DNA of 56,397 bases from a virus. Shown here in pieces: positions 9,901-17,096 of this stretch; position 1 is the stretch's first letter; the number at the start of each line of letters is the position of its first letter. Location of the stretch: positions 1-56,397 of IMG/VR virus record IMGVR_UViG_3300044846_004564; one strand, 5' to 3'. A program made the translations under genes and the position numbers. The notes below the pieces were generated by a model. That model did no database searches. It saw only the letters and a list, made by a program, of their open reading frames with translations, and was not told where the DNA came from.

Positions 9901-12529
9901 AAGAATTAGGAGATTTGAGAATCCACAAAACATTATTGGAATATCTAATTTAATATCAAATATTGATGATTATCAAATTGTTGTTTTAATGAGAGGTGTT
10001 GATGTTCACTCACCTAGAGTAAAACAAAGAATTTATACTGACCCATTTTTTAATGCCTTTGGTTATGGTTATGGGTATGTTAATAACAATGGGTCTTTAC
10101 CTCCATTAAATCAAGTTTTAGACAATCCAAGTGGTTATATTGAAGGTTATTACAAGTTAAATATACCCTTACAACCAAATGCGTATAATAATAAAACTTG
10201 TACAAGACATAATCAACTGGGTACTAATACTGACGCTGACCAATGGGGTAGTACTGTATTTTATGATAGTTACGCCTTTTTATATAATACTAATTTATTT
10301 TCAGCGTATATTACTAATATGTTAAATTACTATTCGTCTTTTGATATAACCACGTTTGGTCAAAATGGTAGTAATAGTCAAATACCACCTCAGTTTTCCG
10401 ATGGTAGTTACAATCCATTATACTTGAATTTTGATAATGGTTATACTAGAAATAGTACGTTAAATTTTATGGGAGGTTATTTTAGTGTACAACAACAAAA
10501 TCCTGCGAGTGGGGCAGGAAACTGTAGTTTACCAAAACCGGTAACTCCCGTTTATACTTTAAATTATTGGAACTTTCCTGAGTTATATAGTGGGAATGGT
10601 TTAATTCCCTATCAAACATTAGAAGGACAGTCTTTGTATTATTTAAATATTGGTTATTCTTATTACAATTCAGATTGTGAATTTTGTAATGGAGGTCTCG
10701 GTGAACCATGTAGTTTACTAGTTAATAGTTACAGTAGTTTCCAAAGAGGCTTTATTTCACCTTCATACAATAGTACAAATTCATATGCTAATTCTAACGC
10801 CAATGGATATACAATCTATTCAAGTATTAATATGAATAATAGTTCAAGAATTGTTGTAAGAACTGATAGGTTACCGACATCAACATCTGAGTCAATTAAT
10901 GGTGGTAATAGTTACTTGATGCACCAAAACCCAACATTTGCAATTTTCCAATACAACGACTCTGGTGAACAATCTGAACTAACTAATGTAACACAACAAG
11001 CATTTTCAATTAATGATAGTACAAATCAATTTTTACCTTATGCTGAAGTCGCTGACTCTTTAGCTGATTGTGAAAAGGCGGTAATGTTAAAGTGTTATGA
11101 GTTAATTAATGGAGTGCCCACTATAAAACCTGATTGTGAGGAATTAATGAACCCAACATCGAGCAATAAAAAATTCTTTAATTATGGTACAGGATGTTAT
11201 AATTTAGTTTCAAAATTAATTGCAACTATTCCTGATGACATAAGGTCGATTGTTGAATGGTCACAAAGAGTTAAAGTTAATAATGCGGTATGTTTCAATG
11301 TGTTTTCCCATTCATTTTCAAATCAATGGATAAATGGTACTTTATACGCTTATCCATTCAACAATAAAAGAGTATTTACTGGTTCTGATAATAGACCGTA
11401 CAGTATCTTTTGTAAGGATACAATATACTTCCATGAAACAAGTAATAATTTTTATTACAGAAGTTCTCCTTGGTCAGTGACTGAAGGATTTATTGGTAAA
11501 AATAATACAACTTTTGGTAACACTATTGACTTTGGAAATTATAAATTTTTACAGTCACCTACAACAATTTTAGATTTAGGGCCTAAAGCTTATTTCATTC
11601 AGGAGTTAGTAAATAATGATGACTATGATGGTTATATTGTTTCTAAAATTAAATCTACAAGTTACAATAATGTTTCTGAAATTTTGAATTTGTTTATATT
11701 AAGTCGTTTAGTTAATCCAAATTTTTTACAATTTTTAATACCATCGACACCGGGTGTGAATGAAGGTTCGGACGACCCAACCGTAAGAGGTTTCTTTAAA
11801 AATAGAAGATGGGAAAATAACAATACTAGTACATTACCTGCATTAGTTGATGCTGATTATGCTCAGATGATATCAATTAACTCTGAGTTTGGTATAATAC
11901 CATTTAGTGTTTCTAATTACGCTCAAACAGTAGATTCAGTATACCAACCTGTAATTTTAGGTGACGAAAATAATTTCCCATTTTTTGGATTGTTATTAAC
12001 AGGTATTACCCAAGATAGAGATTATATATCACCAAGACGAACTATATGGAATCCACAGGCAACTATTGATACCCCACAACAATATAATTTTACTGAAATT
12101 CCTGTTAAGTCACAAGAAGTACCATTTTATTTATGGAAACTTATAAAAATGAATAATGAAGAGACTGGACAACCTATGGACTATGGGACAATTTTTGGTT
12201 CACAAAATAATAATTGGGTGACAAACTATCCTGATTCAACAGGGGAGTTTAATAATTCATTCTTCCAATACAAATATCAAAAATTAGATAGATTTAATAA
12301 TGCTAGTCGATATTTTCAGGTGGATGGAAACTTGGCGGCTAATTATAGAGGGACTTTAATAAACTTTGACTCAAATAATGTACCAACAGATACAATACCG
12401 ACTCAAAACTTTAATCCTCAATTTTTAGTAGGTGCTCCAAACCACTTCTATTTTGGATTAAAAAGAGGTGGAAGTGCGTTAGATAGATTTTTAATAAAAT
12501 ACGTAAATACAGAAGAAGTAATTGAATGA
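6932..12529 (+). CDS. Giant baseplate/tail structural protein with a membrane-like segment (function unknown)
   Basis: 1,865 aa. It follows the gp6-like gene, where T4 has gp7 (1,032 aa), so a wedge or peripheral baseplate role is inferred from position only; no sequence match to gp7 is visible. Residues about 50-230 look like beta-sandwich carboxypeptidase-regulatory/prealbumin-type modules (GRVFCNNGFGLPNAKISIF; VTTNGSGDFMILGVPPGQH). Residues about 590-655 contain a long hydrophobic stretch (FFEIFRYIAMILMIIAHILG and onward, ending in NWIRRRF), enough for two membrane passes, which is rare in a virion protein. A Cys-rich patch CERCNC follows near residue 690. The rest is Asn/Tyr/Gly-rich beta-type sequence typical of phage structural proteins. 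The next gene overlaps its end by 8 bases. Confidence 0.7.
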   Translation: MSSSYRIRTELGIDKVIQVKLEQNFDTLELLSLSINPNDTYIRACADYGVVVGRVFCNNGFGLPNAKISIFIALDEADINDTVISTLYPYRTINDVNEDGYKYNLLPYTPSYTGHIPVGTFPDRNDALTNKSVIQVYDKYFKFVVTTNGSGDFMILGVPPGQHTLFMQVDLSDIGEFSFTPADLIRIGRATESQVNGAQFKFSENYSELPQIVTISKTVQVAPFYGEQETCDYYIARTDFDLTAEAQVTILPTAVFMGSLVSTVDETKLGYNNIYDKCKIPKTMGDLCDLTSGPGQILAIRQSYRTDSDGLPILETVELENGGKVIDENGAWLLEVPMNLDYVYTDEEGNQQITQNPEVGIPTKGKYRFKVKWEQGPEISEPTKRAYFLVPNIKEYGWTNSDDPYLDYQFNEQIGIPVSIFIPSNSPNENGEYVYLSDAGLNPNETNRVYRLTGTLNVENFQIYYSDGTQYLSQNIYPQDFTSLYFVYDRIDDGSDAIINFLKIDEDRFLLEQSYAFSLDWTDYANVSAAINCEDTFMELKYNKVYTVSQLMDRYVSERRPWNTTGIKNILDDKCTGEYNKFPTNDAFFRVNFTYIVYNIFFEIFRYIAMILMIIAHILGFLWLVVGPILATIVSLIQTLVYGICVSLNWIRRRFGRPERTCNTPIDVSAFFTGNPFKNLGLPLLLYTEDGCERCNCRLDDQRINFDSIGQPNLYTLLNSSILIDSTDFTLYRSDNVESEYISGLYAGDVNPSQYFEYNRFPWVIAEIEVEVEVNNNGDTDIRTLTNSHFSTSLPYSEYLNSWNNKGRYFDGTDIETDFGLPTDFYGSTRMIVSIEPDFNNPQTKYHMDNFTVLFIDPSASPLEAGKIVSFQDRDMSIDPNYFSEQRQVYATGTTINLSHINVQWTNPTTGPNQASQMMTTYNIPGFDSLPKTTGFPSDIEYFQVITGWTVGQYKEIIGNPFGGKFGLLYNYSMTHYEYSTGNNIAGYNGRIRRFENPQNIIGISNLISNIDDYQIVVLMRGVDVHSPRVKQRIYTDPFFNAFGYGYGYVNNNGSLPPLNQVLDNPSGYIEGYYKLNIPLQPNAYNNKTCTRHNQLGTNTDADQWGSTVFYDSYAFLYNTNLFSAYITNMLNYYSSFDITTFGQNGSNSQIPPQFSDGSYNPLYLNFDNGYTRNSTLNFMGGYFSVQQQNPASGAGNCSLPKPVTPVYTLNYWNFPELYSGNGLIPYQTLEGQSLYYLNIGYSYYNSDCEFCNGGLGEPCSLLVNSYSSFQRGFISPSYNSTNSYANSNANGYTIYSSINMNNSSRIVVRTDRLPTSTSESINGGNSYLMHQNPTFAIFQYNDSGEQSELTNVTQQAFSINDSTNQFLPYAEVADSLADCEKAVMLKCYELINGVPTIKPDCEELMNPTSSNKKFFNYGTGCYNLVSKLIATIPDDIRSIVEWSQRVKVNNAVCFNVFSHSFSNQWINGTLYAYPFNNKRVFTGSDNRPYSIFCKDTIYFHETSNNFYYRSSPWSVTEGFIGKNNTTFGNTIDFGNYKFLQSPTTILDLGPKAYFIQELVNNDDYDGYIVSKIKSTSYNNVSEILNLFILSRLVNPNFLQFLIPSTPGVNEGSDDPTVRGFFKNRRWENNNTSTLPALVDADYAQMISINSEFGIIPFSVSNYAQTVDSVYQPVILGDENNFPFFGLLLTGITQDRDYISPRRTIWNPQATIDTPQQYNFTEIPVKSQEVPFYLWKLIKMNNEETGQPMDYGTIFGSQNNNWVTNYPDSTGEFNNSFFQYKYQKLDRFNNASRYFQVDGNLAANYRGTLINFDSNNVPTDTIPTQNFNPQFLVGAPNHFYFGLKRGGSALDRFLIKYVNTEEVIE

Positions 12530-14324
12530 TAATTTTCAAATATTAAAAGGTACCGCTAGGTATGCGAGTGCTCCCGACATTGATAGTAAAATCAATGTTA
12601 CTTTAGATAGTACTCTGAAGGAACTTACTGAGTATGACAGAAATTTAGGAATTGATTTAGCCTTCAGATTTGATACTGAAAGACAACAATCAACAATTTT
12701 TAATTTTACCTGTAAGTTTACTCTTCTTTTTGAAAACGCTTATTCAGGATTAACACAACCAATTACAAATCCGTATTCACCAATCAATAGAAATTTATAT
12801 TATGTAAGTCCTGAAACGTATAGAATTTTACAAAACAGTAATCCTGACCCTAGTTTTGAAATTGCTTGGGCTGGTTTACCACAATATCATGAGTTTGAGT
12901 TTATAAGAACGGATTATAATGTTCCTGGATATACAACCATTCAAAATAACCAAACTCCACATGTACCATTTAATACTTTAGAGGCAACGTTTTACAATTG
13001 GTTTTTTTATCTAACATATCCTTTTGAAAGTGATTATACAAAACAATTACAAATTTTATTAGATGATGGTAATACTTTTGATTGGATTATTGGGAATGGA
13101 ATTCCATTTGTAGTAAGTAATGAATTTATAAATGGTAAACCTGTAATTCAATTTACGTGTCCATTTAATCATAATTTAAGTGAAGGTGATAGTGTTGAAT
13201 TAACAATTTCTTGTAACACTAATAATACCTTTGATGTTTATACTTTAGGTGATTCATATGCGAATAATCAAGATAGAATATTCACAATATATAATTTAGG
13301 TTATGCTGATTGTGGTAATTTTTATGATGGGGCAATTGGATTAATGAAACGAATTACAACTAAAGGTAATCCTGAATCAAAATCAAAATATTATGTAAGA
13401 AGACACAAAGTTATTACAAGTTATAATGATTCAGAATTAACAAAAACAGGTTTTGAAAATAATCCATTCGGTACAAACACAAAATATGAGTCAAAAGCTT
13501 TAACTCCAAATTTGAGTCCAAGAATTTCAATAAAAGAAGGTTCACAAAGTTATAACTTATCATTTAAAAACGATGTTGATATAAATAACCTTTTAGATAA
13601 TTTAAATAGACCTGTTACTGAATTTTATACAACAGTAGTTAATAGAGGATATTTTGGATTTTTTAATAAACCAATTGTTAATGGGGTAGGGTTAAAACAG
13701 GGATGGGAGTTTAATCTTGGGCCAAATTTAAATACATGGTGGAACGATACAAACACGTTAGCGTTAACAAACGTTCAAACTAATTTCTATGATAAAACAT
13801 CACCTGGTGGTACAATTTTAAGATTTTATTATAATTTACCATATAATGTTGGAGATACTCTTGATGGGGATATTTGTGAATGGAATGATATGACACAAAC
13901 TGAAACTGTTTTGTCTGAATATTACCAAAAAATAAATTTTAATCAAAAAATATTTAGAACATCACCTATTGGTGAGTCAAATCCAAATACTGAAGGTTAT
14001 TATTATAAACCACACTATAAATTCCAAATAAGGGTTTTTTCAGATTATGTTGAACAAAGTGACGAAAGTAATCCTCAAAATTTTCCTTTAGTTAATTTAC
14101 CTACTTACGCTTTCTTTTCAAGTTACAATAATGATTTCAGATGGAGAGATATATATCCTTATGGTTTCATTGATGATATTGGACGAGGTGTTGATAGGCC
14201 TTTTTTAAATAACAAACATTACGTACATGAAAACTTCATTTTTAGATTAATACCTGAAGGAAGTAATGTAACTAATATAAACACTACACAAGTTAACGAC
14301 CCAATTACAGATGGTTGTGAATAA
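12522..14324 (+). CDS. Structural protein of the baseplate module, unknown (600 aa, TTG start)
   Basis: It begins at TTG 12522, overlapping the previous stop in the sequence TTGAATGA. No in-frame ATG lies close enough, and the peptide NDNFQILKG matches the start of the next gene (NNFKILK), so the TTG start is well supported. The protein is Asn/Tyr/Phe-rich, has no signal peptide or membrane segment, and looks like an all-beta virion component. Position after gp6 and the giant protein suggests a baseplate or proximal fibre part (T4 gp8 would be the positional analogue), but no homology is recognised. The shared N-terminal peptide with the next gene suggests a common docking strand. Confidence 0.6.
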   Translation: MNDNFQILKGTARYASAPDIDSKINVTLDSTLKELTEYDRNLGIDLAFRFDTERQQSTIFNFTCKFTLLFENAYSGLTQPITNPYSPINRNLYYVSPETYRILQNSNPDPSFEIAWAGLPQYHEFEFIRTDYNVPGYTTIQNNQTPHVPFNTLEATFYNWFFYLTYPFESDYTKQLQILLDDGNTFDWIIGNGIPFVVSNEFINGKPVIQFTCPFNHNLSEGDSVELTISCNTNNTFDVYTLGDSYANNQDRIFTIYNLGYADCGNFYDGAIGLMKRITTKGNPESKSKYYVRRHKVITSYNDSELTKTGFENNPFGTNTKYESKALTPNLSPRISIKEGSQSYNLSFKNDVDINNLLDNLNRPVTEFYTTVVNRGYFGFFNKPIVNGVGLKQGWEFNLGPNLNTWWNDTNTLALTNVQTNFYDKTSPGGTILRFYYNLPYNVGDTLDGDICEWNDMTQTETVLSEYYQKINFNQKIFRTSPIGESNPNTEGYYYKPHYKFQIRVFSDYVEQSDESNPQNFPLVNLPTYAFFSSYNNDFRWRDIYPYGFIDDIGRGVDRPFLNNKHYVHENFIFRLIPEGSNVTNINTTQVNDPITDGCE

Positions 14325-15066
14325 TTTTAAAATATTAAAAACAAATATTGATAAGGGGATTAACATCCCAATCAATATAAATTGGGACTTTTTGGATAGG
14401 GAAGACGCTCTTAATTTGTATGAGGAACAAATTATTACTGAAATAATTGGTGAACCTGAAAATTATGAAACTGCAAGATTTTCATATCCATATCCTTTTA
14501 GGTATGTTTTTAATTTTAAAAACAGTGGTGATACCGATTGGGTAAATAGTTATGTTGAATCGGGTAGATTTACACAACCTCAAGTTTTAAATAAGACAAC
14601 TGCGTTTATGAAATCATTCTTCAAGATTGATTTTTACGATAGTCAAAATACTTTAAGAAGACGAAATTTTCTAACTGTTATTTTAAATAAAAAAAATGAT
14701 ACAACAGATGTTGATTTGGGAAATAATCAAGGAACGGGTAAACTATCAATACCTCGATATAGTTTGAACCCATTAACTAATCCTGAAGGTTTTTATCTTT
14801 ATTGGTTTGAAAATCCTGAAATATTAAATTTAACAAAATTGTATATGACTGTTAAATTTTTTGATGGTTCTGATGGGACATTTACAACGTTTACCACAAA
14901 AAAACAAACCGATTCATCGACACCTTATCGATTGACTACTGATTATTTTATGAGAGAAGTTAATTTTAATTTTACTCAACAGACATATACAATAAATAAT
15001 CTTAATTCACAAATTCCACTTTCAACAAATAATTGGTACGAGTATAAAAATCCACCTACAGTATAA
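14311..15066 (+). CDS. Structural protein of the baseplate module, unknown (about 250 aa)
   Basis: ATG 14311 gives 251 aa, but GTG 14317 is the likelier start. It overlaps the upstream stop in GTGAATAA, exactly as the upstream gene overlaps its own predecessor in TTGAATGA, and gives the matching N-terminus NNFKILK. The protein is rich in aromatic and Asn residues with beta-type patterning and no catalytic motif. A PKD-containing protein follows after 2 bases. It is probably a minor tail or baseplate component; no family is recognised. Confidence 0.55.
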   Translation: MVVNNFKILKTNIDKGINIPININWDFLDREDALNLYEEQIITEIIGEPENYETARFSYPYPFRYVFNFKNSGDTDWVNSYVESGRFTQPQVLNKTTAFMKSFFKIDFYDSQNTLRRRNFLTVILNKKNDTTDVDLGNNQGTGKLSIPRYSLNPLTNPEGFYLYWFENPEILNLTKLYMTVKFFDGSDGTFTTFTTKKQTDSSTPYRLTTDYFMREVNFNFTQQTYTINNLNSQIPLSTNNWYEYKNPPTV

Positions 15067-15068
15067 AA

Positions 15069-16154
15069 ATGGAAATAATTAAAATTAAAATATCTCCTGA
15101 ATTTTTAGAATCAGATATTGTACAAGTAACATCTAGCGGGTATACTTTTGGGGTATATACTGGATTGACAAGTATATTACAAGGTAATACTGGTGGAACG
15201 TCATTACTTACAGGACTTACATTTCCTATTTTATTAAAACAAAAGTATCAAGATATTGGTTATTATGATGGATTTGATGGGAATATTACACAACAAGTTA
15301 TTTCTGCTAACTTTTCATTTACCTCGTCAACAGAAAGTCCGTATACCGTTAGTTTATTTAATAATTCAAGTGAGGGTGCAGTTTATTTAATTGATTCGAC
15401 ATATACGATTGATTGGGGTGATGGAAGTTCACAAGTTATAAACTCTTTTTATCCTGACTTTATAAATCACACTTATGGAAATCCTTTACCTAACCCAACA
15501 AGTTATACCATTACATTAAGACAAGAAAACATGTGGGGTACTGTTACAACAACTAAAACAGTTAATGTACCTTACTCACCTGTGGATAATTCAAACCCAT
15601 ACGGAACTGTGACTTTTGCAAATACAAGTGGAAGTTGGAGTGCTAGTCCTCAGACATATAATTTTATTTATACTGCAGATTCATATAATGAAATTGCGTA
15701 TCAAATAGGTTCTTATTATGGACAGGTACCTTATTTTATTACAGGGGTAACAACGTCAAGATTAGAGGATTTATCATTGTATGGGCCAACACAATACCAA
15801 GTGGGTCAGACGGTTAATTTACCTGGAGGTGGGTATGGTGTTGTTAATTATTTAACATCACAACAAACAGGATATACTATAAACAATACAGACTATATTG
15901 ACTTTTCGGGTGGGACATCAATTTTTGTCGTGGCTTCTTCAGGATTAACTTCAGATATGTTAGTTCAAAGTGCTATTACAAAGAATGAAGTTCTTATGAA
16001 TGTAATAGACCAACCTCAATTATTTTCAAGTGTTTTTGTTGAACGAGGTAAGAATTCCGCATTGGAAAACTTCAGAAGAATTGGTGAAGTTTCAACAATG
16101 TCAGATTTGGTAAATTACGGATATAATTTTTTCAACATACAAAACAGTCAATAA
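15069..16154 (+). CDS. Structural protein with a PKD-like domain
   Basis: 361 aa. Residues about 85-170 match a PKD fold: strand, then TIDWGDGSS (WGDGS at 116-120), then the closing HTYGNP (HTY at 134-136) and SYTITLRQENMWGT, the usual 'WGDG...HTY...V.N..G' pattern of this Ig-like module. PKD domains in bacteria and phages mediate protein-protein or glycan contact in surface structures. The flanks (1-80 and 175-361) are not recognised. It sits 2 bases after the previous stop, in the same transcription unit. A role as an accessory baseplate or fibre-attachment protein is inferred. Confidence 0.65.
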   Translation: MEIIKIKISPEFLESDIVQVTSSGYTFGVYTGLTSILQGNTGGTSLLTGLTFPILLKQKYQDIGYYDGFDGNITQQVISANFSFTSSTESPYTVSLFNNSSEGAVYLIDSTYTIDWGDGSSQVINSFYPDFINHTYGNPLPNPTSYTITLRQENMWGTVTTTKTVNVPYSPVDNSNPYGTVTFANTSGSWSASPQTYNFIYTADSYNEIAYQIGSYYGQVPYFITGVTTSRLEDLSLYGPTQYQVGQTVNLPGGGYGVVNYLTSQQTGYTINNTDYIDFSGGTSIFVVASSGLTSDMLVQSAITKNEVLMNVIDQPQLFSSVFVERGKNSALENFRRIGEVSTMSDLVNYGYNFFNIQNSQ

Positions 16155-16167
16155 AACTAAAAATTAA

Positions 16168-16175
16168 TATTTATA
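16168..16175 (+). promoter_or_regulatory. TATTTAT motif upstream of gene 16191
   Basis: TATTTATA lies 15 bases before ATG 16191. An AAGG ribosome-binding-like element (16181-16184) stands between, one of the few Shine-Dalgarno-like sites in the window. Confidence 0.45.
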
Positions 16176-16190
16176 CTAATAAGGTAAAAA

Positions 16191-17096
16191 ATGGCAACAG
16201 GTAATTATGGAACAGTAAGATTGGCGGATGTGAGTCCAGCTGATGTGGAAATAATAATGAATTATACACCATCAAGAGATTTCACTAATAATTTCATCTT
16301 GAAAAAATTAGATGCTCTTGAGTTGTTACAACCTTATTTTAGTAATCCTGCTATTGGTGGGCAAACAAATGAAATTTTAGGTGGGATGTATAATTTAAAA
16401 TTACCATCTTCAGAATTTAATAATCTTGGAATTTATAACCTATTAATTAGGCCAATTCAAATTAGAACTGAAATTCTTGATTGTGGTGTATTACAAGCAC
16501 TACCAAATGTTAAGGGTATCATTATTGATTTGACAAATGTACCCCAAGAATTTTTAAACAGATTTGTTCCACAAGGACTAGTGGGTTATCGAATAGAATA
16601 TTTGAATAGTGATGGTACAAAAAATACTAATTTTTTTAGAATAATTACTTCTTCATTTTATTGTGAGGCGGTAGTTGCAAATACTAATAATACATCCGAT
16701 AAAGCACAAAGATGGGTTTATAGTGATGGTGAAACTAATCTTTTATTTTGTACGGTTTCACCAAGTTCATCACCCTCAAACAAACCAAATGCAACACCTT
16801 ATATTGGTGCTGCGGGACAAAATATTATTTTAACAAATACCTTTTTTGACCCAATAATGATTGAAGTTGAAATTGTTGAAAATGATATATCAACGTTAGC
16901 AATCGCACTTTACGGGAATCAAACTAAATCTATTGAAGATGGTATATATACCATTTATGATACTAATAACAACATTTACAAACAATACAACTTATATGAA
17001 ATTAGAAGTCAATTTAATGAGTTGTTATATGAGGTTAGACAAAATAGAGGAAGTAATCTTGATACAACTAAAATCTTTGATAATATCATAGCTTAA
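16191..17096 (+). CDS. Tail/baseplate protein, unknown (301 aa)
   Basis: It starts at ATG 16191 after AAGG and ends in TAATG, so the next gene's ATG overlaps its stop by one base, implying translational coupling. The sequence is mixed alpha/beta, with an N-terminal charged helix-like part (SPADVEIIMNYTPSRDFTNN) and a C-terminal helix-rich end (NLYEIRSQFNELLYEVRQNR) that could pack in a trimer. No catalytic motif or known family is recognised. Coupling to the gpI-like gene suggests a wedge component. Confidence 0.55.
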   Translation: MATGNYGTVRLADVSPADVEIIMNYTPSRDFTNNFILKKLDALELLQPYFSNPAIGGQTNEILGGMYNLKLPSSEFNNLGIYNLLIRPIQIRTEILDCGVLQALPNVKGIIIDLTNVPQEFLNRFVPQGLVGYRIEYLNSDGTKNTNFFRIITSSFYCEAVVANTNNTSDKAQRWVYSDGETNLLFCTVSPSSSPSNKPNATPYIGAAGQNIILTNTFFDPIMIEVEIVENDISTLAIALYGNQTKSIEDGIYTIYDTNNNIYKQYNLYEIRSQFNELLYEVRQNRGSNLDTTKIFDNIIA

